Assembly (NCBI GenBank): GCA_021442155.1
Contig: CM038214.1
Span: 48,490,703-48,554,702, forward strand
Direction of reading: 5' to 3'
DNA length: 64,000 bases
Source: Cymbidium sinense
Taxonomy: Eukaryota; Streptophyta; Magnoliopsida; Asparagales; Orchidaceae
The position numbers were made by a program, and so were the translations under genes. The notes under the pieces were generated by a model. That model had not been told where the DNA came from, searched no databases, and was given only the letters and a program-made list of their open reading frames with translations. Shown piece after piece: positions 1 through 12,185 of this stretch (positions are counted from its first letter, which is position 1; every line of letters starts with the position of its first letter).

Positions 1-185
1 ATATCCCCGATCTCTCCCTCCGCCATAACCATGGCTGTAAATTCCATCGCTCCTACCACCTCCATATCCACTAGCACCTCCAGTTCCAGCACCACTACTG
101 TGATAATTACCACCTTGCCTCCATCGCTAGATCTAGACTGAGCCAGTTTGACAGTGATGTTCTTGCCATCAAGGTTCTGCCCATT
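1..185 (-). pseudogene. GRP last-exon fragment, copy 1 (cut by window edge)
   Basis: On the minus strand this reads as the end of an RRM domain followed by a glycine-rich tail, as in plant glycine-rich RNA-binding proteins of the GRP7/GRP8 type, which bind RNA in nucleus and cytoplasm. The opening NGQNLDGKNITVKLAQSR is a clear match to the end of the RRM in that family. Gly-rich codons follow from about position 125 down to 1, and the rest lies outside the window. RNP1, RNP2 and the start codon are absent: at position 186 the sequence changes straight to telomere-like repeat. The protein-like frame is recognisable, but the fragment cannot make a functional RRM alone. By diagnostic bases in the Gly-rich part (CACCTCCA..TTCCA..ACCACTACTG) it resembles copy 4 rather than copies 3 and 5. 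The family call is confident; expression is not suggested. Confidence 0.8.
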
Positions 186-3100
186 GTTAAGGTTTAGGTT
201 TATTTTTTAAATTTATTTAGTTTCATTTTTAGGGTTTTTTAGAGTTTAGTGGGTTTGGGTCTAGGGTTTAGGGTTTATTGTTTAGGGTGTAGGGTTTATG
301 ATTTATGGTTTAGCATTTTAAGGTTTATGCATTTAGGGTTTAGGTTTTAGGGTTTATGGCTTAAGGTTGTTTAAATATTAGGGTTTAAGGTTTAGGGTTA
401 TAGGTTTAGGGTTTAGGGTTTAGGATTTAAGGTTTAAGGTTTTTTTTAAAAAAAAAATTAAGTAAACTGATAGTTTAGGTTTATTTAGTTTATTTTATTT
501 TTATTTATGTTAATTTTTTTTATTTTTTATTTATTTAGTTTATTTTTAGGTTTATTTAATTTAGTTTATGTTTTTTATTTTAGTTTATTTTTTTCAGTCT
601 AGGGTTAACTTTTAGTTGAGTTTTATTCCTATTTTATTTTTTTAAGTTTATATTTTATTTTTTATTTTTATGTTTAGGTTTATATTTTAATTTTAATTTT
701 TTAGGTTTAGATTCTAGGTTTTTATTTTAGGTTTATTTTTAAGTTTTATTTTTAGAAGGTTTATTTTAATTTTTTATTTAGTTTAGGTGTTTAGTTTTAG
801 TTTATTTTAGGTTTAAGTTTATTTATTTAGTTTAGTTTATTTTAGTATTCTTTAGGCTTAGGTTTATTTTATTTTATTTATTTTATTTTAGGTTTAGGTT
901 TTTTTAGTTTAGTGTTTAGGTTTTATTTTATTTTTAAGTTTTGATTTTAGGTTTAAGTTTTATTTAAATTTTATTTTATTTTATTTTAGGTTTATTTGAC
1001 ATTTATTTTATTTATTTTATTTTTTTCTTAAGTTTATTTTATTTTTAATTTAGTTTCATTTTATTTATTTTATATTTCATTTTATTTTTATTTAGGTTTT
1101 ATTTTATTTTATTTATTTTTTTAGGTTTAAGTTTATTATTTATTTTAAAAGTTTATTTTAAGTTTAGGTTTTGATTTTAGGGTTTAGGGTTTTAGTGGTT
1201 TAGGGTTGTAGGTTTTAGGACTTAGGGTTTGGGTATGAGTGGGTAGGTTTAAGGTTTAGATTTGTGGCTCCAGTAGCAGCAGCTTTAGGTTTAAGCCCAG
1301 GGTTTTATTTAGGGTTGAGGTGGGTGGTGGGTTGTATGTTGGTTTTTAGAGTAGGTTTTAAAAAGCAAACCAGTTTTAAGCTCATTTAGTAGTTAGGTGT
1401 GGATAGGATTAGGTTTAGGAGGGTTTAGTGTGGTTTGGATTTAGGGTTTAGGTGGGGTGTCAGTTTAGTTTAGGGTAGATTGTGATTTAGTTTAGTTTAT
1501 GATTTAGGTTTTTAGTTTTAGTTGGTAGTGATTAGTTTGGTCATTAGGTTTAGGGTTTGGTCAGTGATTAGGGTTTAGTGGTTTACAATTTATTAGTTTA
1601 GGGTTTTAGGTAGTTTTTTTTAAAACAAAAATAAGACCAGTTTTATTTTATTTAATATTATTTTTTTTTTATAGTTTATTTTATTTTTAATCTATTTTGT
1701 TTTGTTTATTTATTTTAGGTTTATTTTACTTTAGGTTACGGTGTTTTTTTATTTTTATTTATTTTTTAGGTTTAGGTTTAGGTTTACGATTATGTTTATT
1801 TTTTTAGAAGAGTTTTATTTTTCTATTATTTTTTAGGTTTAAGTTTTATTTTTTATTTTTAGATTTATCTTTATGATTTTATTTTACTTTTTTTTAGGTT
1901 TTAGGTTTATTTTTAGGTTTTATTTTTTAGTTTAGATTTAGTTATATTTTTAGTTCATTTTATTTTATTTAGTTTAGGTTTAGGTTTAGGTTTAATTTAT
2001 TTTATGTTTAGGTTTAGGTTTTATATATTTTAGTTTAGGTTTAGGTTTATTTTATTTTTATTATAGGTTAATGTTTTTTTTTAGTTTAGGGTTGAGGTTT
2101 TACTTTTTATTTATTTTTAGGATTACATTTTTATTTTGTTTTTATTTTATTTTAACTTAGGTTTAATTTATTTTTATTTTACATACAATTTTTTTTATTA
2201 AGGTTTTTTATTGTTAGGTTTATTTTCTTTTTTTGGTTTAATTTAGGTTGTTCTTTATTTCATTTTTGTTTATTTTTATTTTTTAATTTGTTATATTTTT
2301 AGACTTAGATTTAGGTTAGGTTTTGTTTATTTTATTTTATTTTATTTAAGTTTATTTTATTTTATTTTATTTATTTTGGTTTATTTATTTTAGGTTTAGG
2401 TTTTTGGTTTATTTGGTTTAGGGTAGGGTTAAGGGTTTTAGGATTAGGTTTGTGGTAGTTTGGGTTGGTCAGAGTTTTTTAAGTTCAAAAGCTTTAAGAT
2501 TTATTGTAGGGTAGGGTCCCAGCCTGGGGTTTAGGGTTTTTGTTGAGGTTTAGGTTTATGACAGTAGTTTTTAGTTAGGATTTAGGATTTTCTTTTTAAG
2601 GTTTAGTTTTAATTTAGGTTTATTTTAAATTAAGCAAATAAAGTAGTTTTTTTTTTATTTTATTTTTAGGTTTGGGTTTAGGATCAGATTAGGGTTTAGA
2701 GAAGATTTTTGGTTTTTGGGGTTTTTTGAGTAGGGTTTTAGGTTAGGGTTAGTTGGAGTAGGTCAGTGGTTAGGGTTTAGAGTAGTTTGTGGAGTTTAGG
2801 GTTAAGTTTAGTTTAGGGCCCATGTAACATTTTGTGGTTTAGGTATTAGGTCATGGTTTAGAATTTGGGTCACTTATGGTTTAGGTGGGTCAGGGTATGA
2901 TTAAGTTTATAGTTAGGTAGGGTTTGGGTTGGTTTGGTCAGAGAGCTCAGGCTAGTTTAGAAGTTTAGGTTTAAGGGTTTGGAGTAGTCAGTTATTATGG
3001 TTTTAGGTAGTATTAAGTTTACACCAGGGTTTATTTTTTTTAAGTAGTTAGTTGTTTAGGTTTATTTAAATTAAGCAAGTAGATTGGATCTTTTATTTTA

Positions 3101-4890
3101 TTTTGGTTTAGGAGGATCAGATAGGGTGCAGATCAGTTTAGGTTTAGGGGATTTAGGTGGTTTTAGGGTTAGTTTAGGAGGTAGGTTTAGTTGGGTTAAA
3201 GTTTTATTGGGTAGTGGAGGGTTTATAGGGTTTTAACATTTTATTTAGGGTGGGGTTTAGAGGAAAGAGAATTTAGGTTATTTATGGTTTAGGGTGGGTT
3301 AGTTTATGATTTAAGGTTTGGATTTTTAATTAAATAGCAGGTTTGGATTATTTTAATTTATGGTAGATTTATTTATTTATTTTATTTATTTTTATTTTAT
3401 TTACAGTTATTATTTTTTATTTATTTTAATTTAGGTTTATTTTTAGTTTATTTTTTATTTATTTAGGTTTTTATTTTTTAGTGAGTTTTATTTTATTTTA
3501 TCTTTTTTTTTTTTTTTGGTTTAGGATTATTTAGGTTTAGGTTTAGGGTTTTATTAGGTTTAGGGTTAGGATTTAGGCATTAGTTTAGATTATTTTGGTT
3601 TTGGTTTGGGATTTTATTTATTTATTTATTTATTTTTAGAGTTTAGGTTTAGGTTGATGTTTAGTTTAGTTTATTTTAAATTGGTAAATTGATGGTTTAG
3701 ATTATTTAGTTTTGAGTTTAGGGTTTTTAGTGTTAGGGTTTTTGGATTTTATTTTATTTTTTAAAAAAGCAAGGTTATATATTTATTTTATTTAGTTTAT
3801 TTATTTTAATTTATTTTATTTTTATTTTTATTTATGTTTATTTTTAATTTTATTTTAATTTAGTTTATTTTTTAGATTTATTTATTTTAGTTTATTTTAG
3901 GTTTAGGTTTATTTTAATTAAGTTTATTTTGTTTATTTTTTTGGTTTAGGTTTTATTTTTATTTAGGTTTAGTTTGGGTTTTGATTTTTTTTTTAGGTTT
4001 AGGTTTTAATTTTTTTGGTTTATTTTAAGTTTTATTTTATTTTATAGGTTTACTTTATAGTTTATTTAATTTTATTTAGTTTAAGTATAGGTTTAGGTTT
4101 TATTTATTTAGTTTAGTATATTTTAATTTAGGTTTAGGTTTTTTTTTAGTTTATGGTTTAAGATTTATGTTTTTTTATTTTTAGATTTTATTTTTAAGTT
4201 TATTTTTTAGGTTAATGTTTTATATTTAGTTCTTCTTTTATCTTATTTTAGGTTCATTTTAGGTTTATTTTAGTTTTATTTTACATTTAGTTTTATTTTA
4301 TTTTTTTATTCTTAGTTTGTCTTATTTTAGTTATATTATTTATTTTATTTTAGTTTATTTTATTTTATTTAAGGTTTTGGTTTTGGTTTAATTTAGGTTT
4401 TATTTTTATTTTAATTTATTTAGTTTGTTTTTATGTTTTATTTTTGTTTATTTAGTTTAGATTTTTAGGGTTTAGGATTAGGGATTATTTTTGGGGTTTA
4501 TGGTTTATATTTAGTTTTAGGTTTTGAGTTTAGGTTTTTTTTATTTTATTGTTTTAACTTTATTTATTTTATTTTACATTTAGTTTATATTTTATTTATG
4601 CTTTTTTATTTTTAGGTTTATTTAATTTTTTAGGTTTAGTTTAGGTTTTCATTTATTTTATTTTAGTTTAGTTTTTATTTTTTATTTTATCATGTTTTTT
4701 AGGTGTAGGTTTATGTTTAGGTTTTTATTTTATTTTATTTAGATTTATGTTTTATTTATTTATTTTATTTTTAGGTTATATTTAGTTTAGGTATAAGTTT
4801 ATAGGTTTTAGTGTTTAGGGTTTACAGTTTTGGGTTTTGGGTTTAGGGTTTAGGGTTTAAGGTTTAGGGTTTGGGGTTAAAGGTTTAGGT
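186..4890 (+). repeat. Degenerate telomere-like array, left block
   Basis: About 4.7 kb composed almost entirely of TTTAGGG, TTTAGG and TTTATTT variants, with G-rich sequence on the + strand throughout. TTTAGGG-rich stretches (for example 240-440, 1,180-1,320, 4,800-4,890) alternate with TTTATTT/TTTAGG stretches. T-run/A-run junctions with a box related to AAATTAAGYAAAC occur near 440, 1,615, 2,630, 3,060 and 3,765, which gives irregular units of 0.4-1.2 kb. Positions 2,440-3,330 are less T-rich and carry GGTCAGGG/GGTTTAGG variants. The block stops abruptly near 4,890, where Gypsy coding sequence begins. No gene is visible. It is interstitial or subtelomeric-like repeat, not a functional chromosome end: perfect runs are short and it continues into other DNA on one side. 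Confidence 0.9.
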
Positions 4891-4894
4891 ATAA

Positions 4895-5039
4895 GTTTTA
4901 CTTTCTCAAGAAGTCACTATAGTCAACCTACGTAATTGCAAAGCTCTACCTCCTAGGGTAGCACCTCAGGATAAGGGTAAGCAAGTTATTGGTTTGAGTG
5001 AGCAGATAGACCCTCCATAGGATGCTCCACCAATGGATA
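4895..5039 (+). pseudogene. Tat-lineage Gypsy gag fragment (left of Copia insertion)
   Basis: Translation on + gives a basic/proline-rich stretch containing LPPRVAPQDKGKQVIGL and IDPP.DAPPMD, typical of the region between the zinc knuckle and the protease in plant Tat-lineage Gypsy polyproteins. It carries an in-frame stop (TAG near 5,018). The coding sense continues directly after the Copia element at 14,393, and the duplicated GGATA on either side shows these two pieces were once joined. Upstream gag and the 5' LTR are missing: telomere-like DNA abuts at about 4,890. Confidence 0.65.
5035..5039. other. Target-site duplication, left (GGATA)
   Basis: GGATA immediately precedes the TG that opens the left LTR. 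It is repeated exactly at 14,388-14,392 after the terminal CA of the right LTR. A 5-bp duplication is the size expected for Copia integrases. Confidence 0.9.
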
Positions 5040-7173
5040 TGAGAGACACTAACACCTGTGAGGGGTGAATTCTATATTAAAAATTTTAAAAGTTAAATCT
5101 TAAATTTTATGTTTTAGTAGAAAATTAATTTTTGATTTTATAATGATAAGATGCAATTCTTAATGTAGCAAAAATAAAAGTATAATAATGTAAAGAGAGA
5201 CAATAGGCACACAATTTTTACATGGTTCGGCCAAACCCCAAAATCTACCATTCATGCCTAGCCACACTAATCCAAATGCAAATAGCTTACAAATAGTGCT
5301 CTCCTAAATAAAAGTACAATAATATGTAATTCTCCTACAAAGAGTACAACTCCAATATAAATTTTACAAAGACAAAGAAAAATATAAAATAATAAATTTT
5401 GATAAAATAAATCTCTCACAAATATACCAAGCTATCCAATTAAAAAATGATCACGTATTGCTAATATATGATCTTAAAAAGATTTTGGCAAGATAAAATG
5501 CTCACTTAATATTGATAAGAAATAATAAAATAAATATCTTAAAGTGATCTTACTAATATGTTTATGTTATTATAATTTGTAGACTAATATAAAAATTATT
5601 TCAAAATAAATTCACAATATTCTTTTGCATAATAAAATAAATTTCAGCAAGGAATAATTTGTTTTATTTTAACCAAAAAGATTCTTTCAATTAAAGTTAA
5701 TGATCACAAAATACTTAAATAAAATGAGTATATGATAGATCTAAGTAGACTAGTAAGCTTTTAATTAAAAGGGAGATCTAACAAATATGGAAATAATTTC
5801 AGCATAATAATTTAATTTAAAATGCTTAAAATATACTTCTAAAATAGATCTAAGAATAAATGATCTTTCAAAATGAGATTAATGAAGAAATATTTCAAGA
5901 AACCAAAAGAAATTTGTAGGAAGTTAAAAATTTCAACAAGTTGAAATAGATCCTACAAACTATCACAAGAGTTTTTCACAAAAAAGATGATTGAGAAACT
6001 TTGATGTGAAAAACAATGTCAAAGACTAATCCACCAAAAGTATAAATTGGAAAGAATAAATAGATGGTGAAAATAGCATGAACAACTAAAAGGATTAAGA
6101 TCAAGAAAACAAATCAAGTAATTTGAGAAAGCTTGCTTAGTTGAAGATGTTGAAGCTTCCAAACCAATGATTTGCATCTTTAGAGAACACTTGGAAGGAA
6201 AATCTAAGAAATTTTCTCTTAGATTTGCTGGAGGGATTTTGAATTTGAAATGAGGAATACTTTCATGAAGAGAATGAGGGCTATTTATAGGCAAGAAGGT
6301 CATTTTGAATTATTTCAAAAAAATATATTATTCTAACCTCATGCTATCATCTAATAATTTAATATTCAATAAAAATATAATTTATAATAAATAAATATTA
6401 AATTAAACATCCAAAATTCAGCTATTCACATGGGCAAGTAAAAAATAATCAAATATGACACTTAATATATTCAAAGCATGTAGCATGCATTCATTATTAT
6501 AATCGATAATGTTTGAAAAGTCATAATAAATTCAATTTTAATCAACATGGGTCATGTGACCTATCAAATTAAAGGAAAAAAATCCAAGGAATCCATTGGA
6601 GATGAAATCAGATATAAATTCCTTGATTATAAAATGACTTTGGCTAAAATACAAAATTTCATATTTTTGTTAATTGACATGTGATATTTAAATATTATGA
6701 TATAATTTATATATAATCATACATATGTTATTTAGCATATAACCATCAAATTAAATAAAAATATTTAATTATATTAAGTAAATAAGATAATTACACTTAA
6801 TAGTCATTATCATTTATTATTTTGACAATTCAAATGCTATGTATGAAACATATAATTGAATGTTAATTAGATAAAGATTTATATAAATTAATCTCATTAA
6901 AATAATATGTTAAGTTGTGAGAAAATTGATTCATGCCAATGAATAAATGCATATAACCTAAAATATTATATTTTGAGCTTCACATTATCCAATTTGATCT
7001 ATCTTTCATTCTTCTACTCTTGCAATTTCCTTAAACATATTATGAGATGTATTGGATATGTAATTAGCAATTGATATATCTGAAACACATAAAAACATTC
7101 ATTAGAATATCCAAGCATTCATTTGTTATCATCAAAATTGATCGGATTGAACATAAGGCTCATTAAGCCAACA
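5040..7173 (-). repeat. Copia 3' LTR
   Basis: About 2,134 bp. On the minus strand it opens TGTTGGCTTAATGAGCC next to the polypurine tract and ends in ...GTGTCTCTCA at 5,040. It is colinear with 12,186-14,387 over its whole length, with scattered substitutions and indels (for example near 5,225-5,340, where the other LTR has extra sequence). The AT-rich 5,400-7,000 part has no ORF of note; a 94-codon minus-strand ORF at 6,019-6,303 is uninterpretable. Confidence 0.9.
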
Positions 7174-7186
7174 ATCTCCCCTTTTT
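7174..7186 (-). other. Copia polypurine tract
   Basis: On the minus strand AAAAAGGGGAGAT lies directly against the TG that starts the 3' LTR. This is the position and composition expected for the plus-strand primer of an LTR retrotransposon. Confidence 0.85.
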
Positions 7187-7448
7187 GATGATGACAAACT
7201 AATGTTGGGTATTGATTTTGATGAAGGTGCAAATTGACATTTCATCATAGTTTTTGAAAAAAAAATTCTCTTCTAAAAAAAATTTATGTACAAGAGATGA
7301 ATAATGTTGATCCCCCTAAATGTATGCATGAAATAGACTTAATATTGACCAACATTTTACTCTTCTCCCCCTTTTGACAACATCAAAAAGTGAGAACAAA
7401 CAACATATAATTTTAAATATTAGGATCTAATATTCCAAGCATGCATCT
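7187..7448. other. Copia spacer between RNase H and 3' LTR
   Basis: An AT-rich stretch of about 260 bp with a second purine-rich run near 7,365-7,385 on the minus strand (AAAAGGGGGAGAAG). I see no gene. The extra purine run may be an internal second polypurine tract, as described for Sireviruses. Confidence 0.45.
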
Positions 7449-8990
7449 TTAAGTACAAAAATGTTCTTTTGGTAATAGTTTTGTAAAAATATCTACAATT
7501 TGTAAATTGGTACTAATGAAATTAATATTAGCATTACCTTTCAAAACATGATCCTTAATAAAATGATGTCTAATTTCTATATGCTTGGTTTGTGAGTGTT
7601 GGATAGGATTTTTTGTCAAACTAATCGCACTAGTATTGTCACACTGAACTAGAATGTGATCTTTCTTAATACCAAAATCTTCTAATTGTTGCTTTAACCA
7701 AAGGACTTGCAACACAACTAAGCGGTATGTATCACCGGTGGATAAAGCTACAAAATTTTATTTCCTAGATGATCAAGACACAAGTGATGATCCTAAAAAA
7801 TGACATGTGCTTGATGTACTTTTTCTATCTACTTTGCATCCCATAAAATTAGCATCAGAATAATCAACCAAATCACATGATAAAGAATTTTTAGGATACC
7901 ATAAACCTAACCTAGTAGTGGCTATTAAATACTAAAAAATACGCTTGACTGCTATTAAATGAGATTCTTTCGGGTTGGCCTAAAAATGAGCACACAAACA
8001 AACAAGAAACATAATATCAGGCCTACTAGAAGTAAGGTATAAAAGTGAACCTATCATACTCCTATAAAGCTTTTGATCAATATATTTTCCTAATTCATCT
8101 AAATCCAAATTTGTAGATGGGCTCATAGGAGTTTTAATAGATTTAAATCTTTTCATGTCAAACCTCTCAAGCAATTCATTTGTGTACTTAGTTTGATAGA
8201 TGAATGTTCCTTTTTCTTGTTGCTTCACTTGAAGACTTAAGAAAAAATTAAGTTCTCCCATCATACTAATTTCAAACTCTTTAGACATCAAAGATGAGAA
8301 CTCATGGCATAAAGATTCATTTGTACTTTCAAATAATATATCATCTACATACACTTGTACCACAATCAAATCATCATCTATGCTCTTAAGGAATAAGGTG
8401 GTATCTACTGTACCCTTTCTAAATCCATGATCTATCAAAAAGTTACTTAACCTATCAAAGAAAGCATGAGGAGCCTGTTTTAAACCATATAAGGCTTTCT
8501 TTAATTATACACATGATTTGGACAATCAAGGCTCTTAAATCTAGGTGGTTGCTCTACAAATACATCTTAATCAATAAATCCATTCAAAAATGCACTCTTG
8601 ACATCCATTTGAAAAAGTTTAAAATCCCTAAAATAATCATAAGCAAGGAGTAACTTGATAGCTTCTTTACGGTGCAAAAGATTCTTCAAAATCTATACCT
8701 TCAACTTGTGTGTACCCTTGTGCAACTAACCTAGCTTTATTTCTAACAATACAACTTGAATCATTTAGCTTATTCCTAAAGACCCATTTTCTTCTAAATG
8801 ACATTTTGATCTTGGGATCTTGGGACTAATTCCCAAACATCATTTCTTATAAATTGATTCAACTCCTCTTCCATAGCAATAATCCAAAAATTATCATTTA
8901 ATGCTTCTTCTAATTTTTTTGGTTCAACCACAAATAAAAATGCTGAATGATCTACAACTTCTCTACTATGTCTTCTAGTCATAACTCCTT
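7449..8990 (-). pseudogene. Copia pol: reverse transcriptase and RNase H, broken
   Basis: On the minus strand, 8,982 to 8,794 encodes the start of the RT region ([18 protein letters not shown]). After a frame break, KKALYGLKQAPHAF appears near 8,510-8,460. The segment 8,438-7,980 carries the catalytic motif VYVDDILFES and the conserved SLLYLTSSRPDIMF. RNase H follows at 7,715-7,449 with LVQCDNTSAISLTKNP and the conserved TKHIEIRHHFIKD. Together these convert element RNA to DNA and remove the RNA strand in the particle. The aspartates of YVDD are intact, but at least three breaks (around 8,790, 8,500 and 7,950-7,715) separate the pieces, including an in-frame stop pair near 8,520. The RT domain identity is certain; the enzyme is not functional. 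Confidence 0.9.
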
Positions 8991-9008
8991 TTGAAGGATC
9001 TCCTATAA

Positions 9009-10396
9009 TTAGTTTCTTTGGATGATTTTTTTTTTATATTTCCATTCTTTAGGCAATGAATCATCCATATTATCTTCTAAAGATATTTTCTTAAAATTAT
9101 CAATCACTTCATCAACCACTTCATTTCTAATGGGATTAATTAAATTTTCATCAAAAATAACATTTATTGATTCTTCTACAATCATTTTTCTCTTAATCAA
9201 AACTCTATAAGCTCTACTAGAAAGAGAGTATCCTAAGAAAATACCATCATATAATTTGCAATCAAACTTACCTAAATGCTCTTTTCCATTATTCAAAATA
9301 AAGCATTTACATACTAATACATGAAAGTGTTCAATCTTAGGCTTCTTTCCAAAAAATAATTCATAGGGTGTCTTCTTCAAAATTGGTCTAAAATAAATCC
9401 TATTCATCACATAACATGTGGTATTTACTATCTGTCCAAAAATATTTTGGCAATTTATATTTATCAAGCATAGATCTACTTAATTCAATTAATATTCTAT
9501 TTTTTTCTCTCTACTATTCCATTTTGTTGGGGAGTTCTAGGTGCAGAAAAATTATGTCTAATCCCACGTTCATCACAAAAATCCTCAAATAATTTATTTT
9601 CAAATTCGCCACCATGATCAATTTGAACCCTATTAATCAAAAGTCCTTGTTCTCTTTGAATATATTTAGAAAACTTTCTAAACTCACCAAAACATCATCC
9701 TTGTAAATTACAAATAAAACCCAAGTATATAGAGAAATCATTAACAATCACAAAACCATAATTTTTTCCACCTAAGCTAGTGGTGCTAATAGGACCAAAT
9801 AAATCCATGTACAATAATTCTAGAGGTCTAGATGTAGAAACAATATTTTTACTTTTAAATGAGCATCTAGAATGCTTACCATGAATACATGCATCACAAA
9901 CATAGTTTGAATGAAAATTTAATTTAGGCAATCCAATTACTAAATCAAGTTTGGCAATTTTATTAAGTGTGTGCATGTTAATATGACATAGTCTCCTATG
10001 CCATAACCATATATCATCATGAGTGCTTTTAAAACAAAGTAAATTCAAATTCACATCATGAAAGCTATCTAAATCAATGACATAAATATTTTTATATCTT
10101 TTTCCTACTAACAAAATATTTTCACTATTTTTTATAACGCAATATAATGCATGGAATACTACATTCAAACCTTTATCACATAATTTACTAATAGAATTTA
10201 AATTATGTTTTAATCCTTCTACTATAAAAACTTTATCTAAAGTTATAGAATTCTTACAAATAGAACCAATGCCAATGATCTTTCCCTTTGCATTATCTCC
10301 GTATGTAACAAATCCTCCACCACTTGATTCTAAAGTTGTGAATTTATCTTTATCTCCCGTCATATATCTTGAACATCCACTGTCCAAGTACCACAT
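9009..10396 (-). pseudogene. Copia pol: protease and integrase, broken
   Basis: Minus-strand 10,396-9,695 starts with the aspartic protease active site YLDSGCSRYMTG. It continues to the GAG-pre-integrase zinc motif (WHRRLCHINMHTL, then CDACIHGKHSRCSF) and enters the integrase core at LLYMDLFGPISTTSLGGKNY, which contains the first catalytic aspartate. A break near 9,690 and stops around 9,540-9,480 interrupt the core, where the second aspartate and the glutamate should lie. The tail resumes at 9,467 with TPYELFFGKKPKIEHFHV and DGIFLGYS, the usual C-terminal Copia integrase landmarks. It processes the polyprotein and inserts cDNA. The protease sequence looks whole, the integrase does not. Confidence 0.9.
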
Positions 10397-10439
10397 GTCT
10401 TCTTTGATTTTGCTTTGAAGGCATTCCTACAAAAGAAAC

Positions 10440-12125
10440 TCACATGTTAACTTTTAGAACCCAAACATGTTTGGTTCCACATTCTAAATTTGAAGCAAGA
10501 TATCTAGCATGTGTGATTTGTGTAGTGCTTGTGCCTTTTGGTACCAATACATAAGATGATTTCTTAGTGTTTTGTAATTTATGTGCACAACAATCAAATG
10601 AAATATGCCCTTTTTTATCACAATAGTTGCTCCAAACATTAGTGTTTGCATATGACTTAGCATGATAATTATAAGGTATATGAGTGGGATGTGTATGATG
10701 CAAATAATTTCTATTAAATGTTTTTCTTGATGAAGTATTATAATGAACTTGTGATTTCAAATGTAATTCTAATCTTGTTTTAACAAGATATTCTCTTTCA
10801 AGTTTACATACAAGTAAGGAACAATTTAATAAAGTATTTTTACTTTTAAATTATCACATTCATTTTTAAATCACAAAAAAATGCATATCTAAATTTTTAT
10901 GTTCTATTTCTAAGGTTTTTTGTATTTTCTTTTAATTTTTATATTCAATAACTAAATAATTAAAAGCATCATCTAATTCATCATAAGATATATCATTACA
11001 TACCTCTTGAGAATCTAAGTCGATTCTCCATTTTCCATAAGACATATGTTGACCTCTTCATCGGATGAGCAAGTGCTTGATTCATTTGAATCTAGATTGG
11101 CCCATAAAGCCATCTTCTTCTTCTTATGGTACTTTTTCTCCTTCATATTTTTTTCTTCTTTTCACATCAATCTCTTTCTTCTTTGATTCCATAAGTTTTG
11201 GACAATCACCTCTTATGTGTCCAAGCTTTTTTACAATGGTAGCAAATGATTCCTTCACCTGTAGGAAATTTTTTAGTTTGAAATTTATAGTTTTTAGAAT
11301 TTTTATACCTTTGATTCTTCTTCCTTAGCAAGTTCCCAAGCCTTTTGGATAGCATGACCACCTCATCACTATCACCATCCGAGCTTGAGGTGTTATGCTC
11401 ATCAATGTCATCAATTTGTAATGCAATGGCTTTTCCTTTCTCCTTCTCCCTTTTTATTGAGTTATCCATTTTTTCCCTTTGAGCAATAACCTATTCATGT
11501 GCTATCAAAAAACCCAAAAGCTGATCAAGTGGATAAGTAGATAAATCCTTAGCTTCACTAATAGCTGTTACTTTAGCTTCCCATTCTTTAGGAAGACATC
11601 TAAGAATCTTATAGACTAAGTCTTGATTCCTATATGTTTTTCCAAGATAATGCATTGTGTTAATTATTTTCATGAATCTAGTATACATATCAGAAATAGA
11701 TTCAAAAGGAGACATATGAAATAACTCATATTCATGAACAAGTCTATTTATGTGAGCATCTCTAACTTCACTAGTTCCTTCATAAGTTATAATGAGTTTA
11801 TCCCATATTTCTTTTGTTGTACTTAACATAGAAATTTTCATGTAATCATCGTAATAAAGCACAATGTAAAGTATTACAAGCCCTACATTTAATTCATCAA
11901 GTTCTCTTTTTCTGAATCCATTCAAAAGGTTTTTCCACTTTAATGCCATTTACTTCTACTGTGGGTGTATGATATTGATGTGTCAATATAAACCACATGC
12001 GTGCATCTTGACCTCTTAAAAATGTAATAATTCTATTTTTCCAATAATCAAATGGTACACTATCTAAAAGTGTTGGTCTATGAGTGGATTGTCCCTGGTG
12101 AACCCTTTAGGAAATCTTGTGCCAT
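10440..12125 (-). pseudogene. Copia gag (capsid/nucleocapsid), broken
   Basis: A likely start ATG lies at 12,125 on the minus strand (MAQ...), about 45 bp after the primer-binding site, followed early by a frame break. The conserved capsid region (UBN2/gag family) is in frame at 11,949-11,491: LSTTKEIWDKLIITYEG, then MYTRFMKIINTMHYLGKTY and ILRCLPKEWEAKVTAI. The nucleocapsid zinc knuckle at about 11,245-11,200 begins CYHCKKA. A length change in a run of A at 11,226-11,231 throws it out of frame, so the second half of the CCHC finger is read wrongly. Sequence at 10,760-11,200 is coiled-coil-like linker with several stops. The 106-codon ORF at 10,440-10,760 lies between gag and protease and contains a second CCHC-like finger (WSNYCDKKGHISFDC), again typical of Sirevirus-like gag. 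Confidence 0.85.
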
Positions 12126-12170
12126 AGTGAAAAGATCTAGTCTTGGTTGTTAAGCTAATAAAAGAGCCTA

Positions 12171-12183
12171 GGCTCTGATACCA
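12171..12183 (-). other. Copia primer-binding site (initiator tRNA-Met)
   Basis: On the minus strand TGGTATCAGAGCC lies two bases inside the 5' LTR. It is complementary to the 3' end of plant initiator tRNA-Met, the usual primer for Copia elements. Confidence 0.92.
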
Positions 12184-12185
12184 AT

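Noticed and set aside
186..4890. A true chromosome end
   Set aside because: Repeats are strongly diverged, interleaved with TTTATTT blocks and GRP fragments, and run into retrotransposon DNA and a second block of the same orientation. Nothing resembles a terminal uniform TTTAGGG run.
6019..6303. 94-codon ORF inside the Copia LTR
   Set aside because: The other LTR does not keep it open with the same sequence and there is no family signal; LTRs are non-coding.
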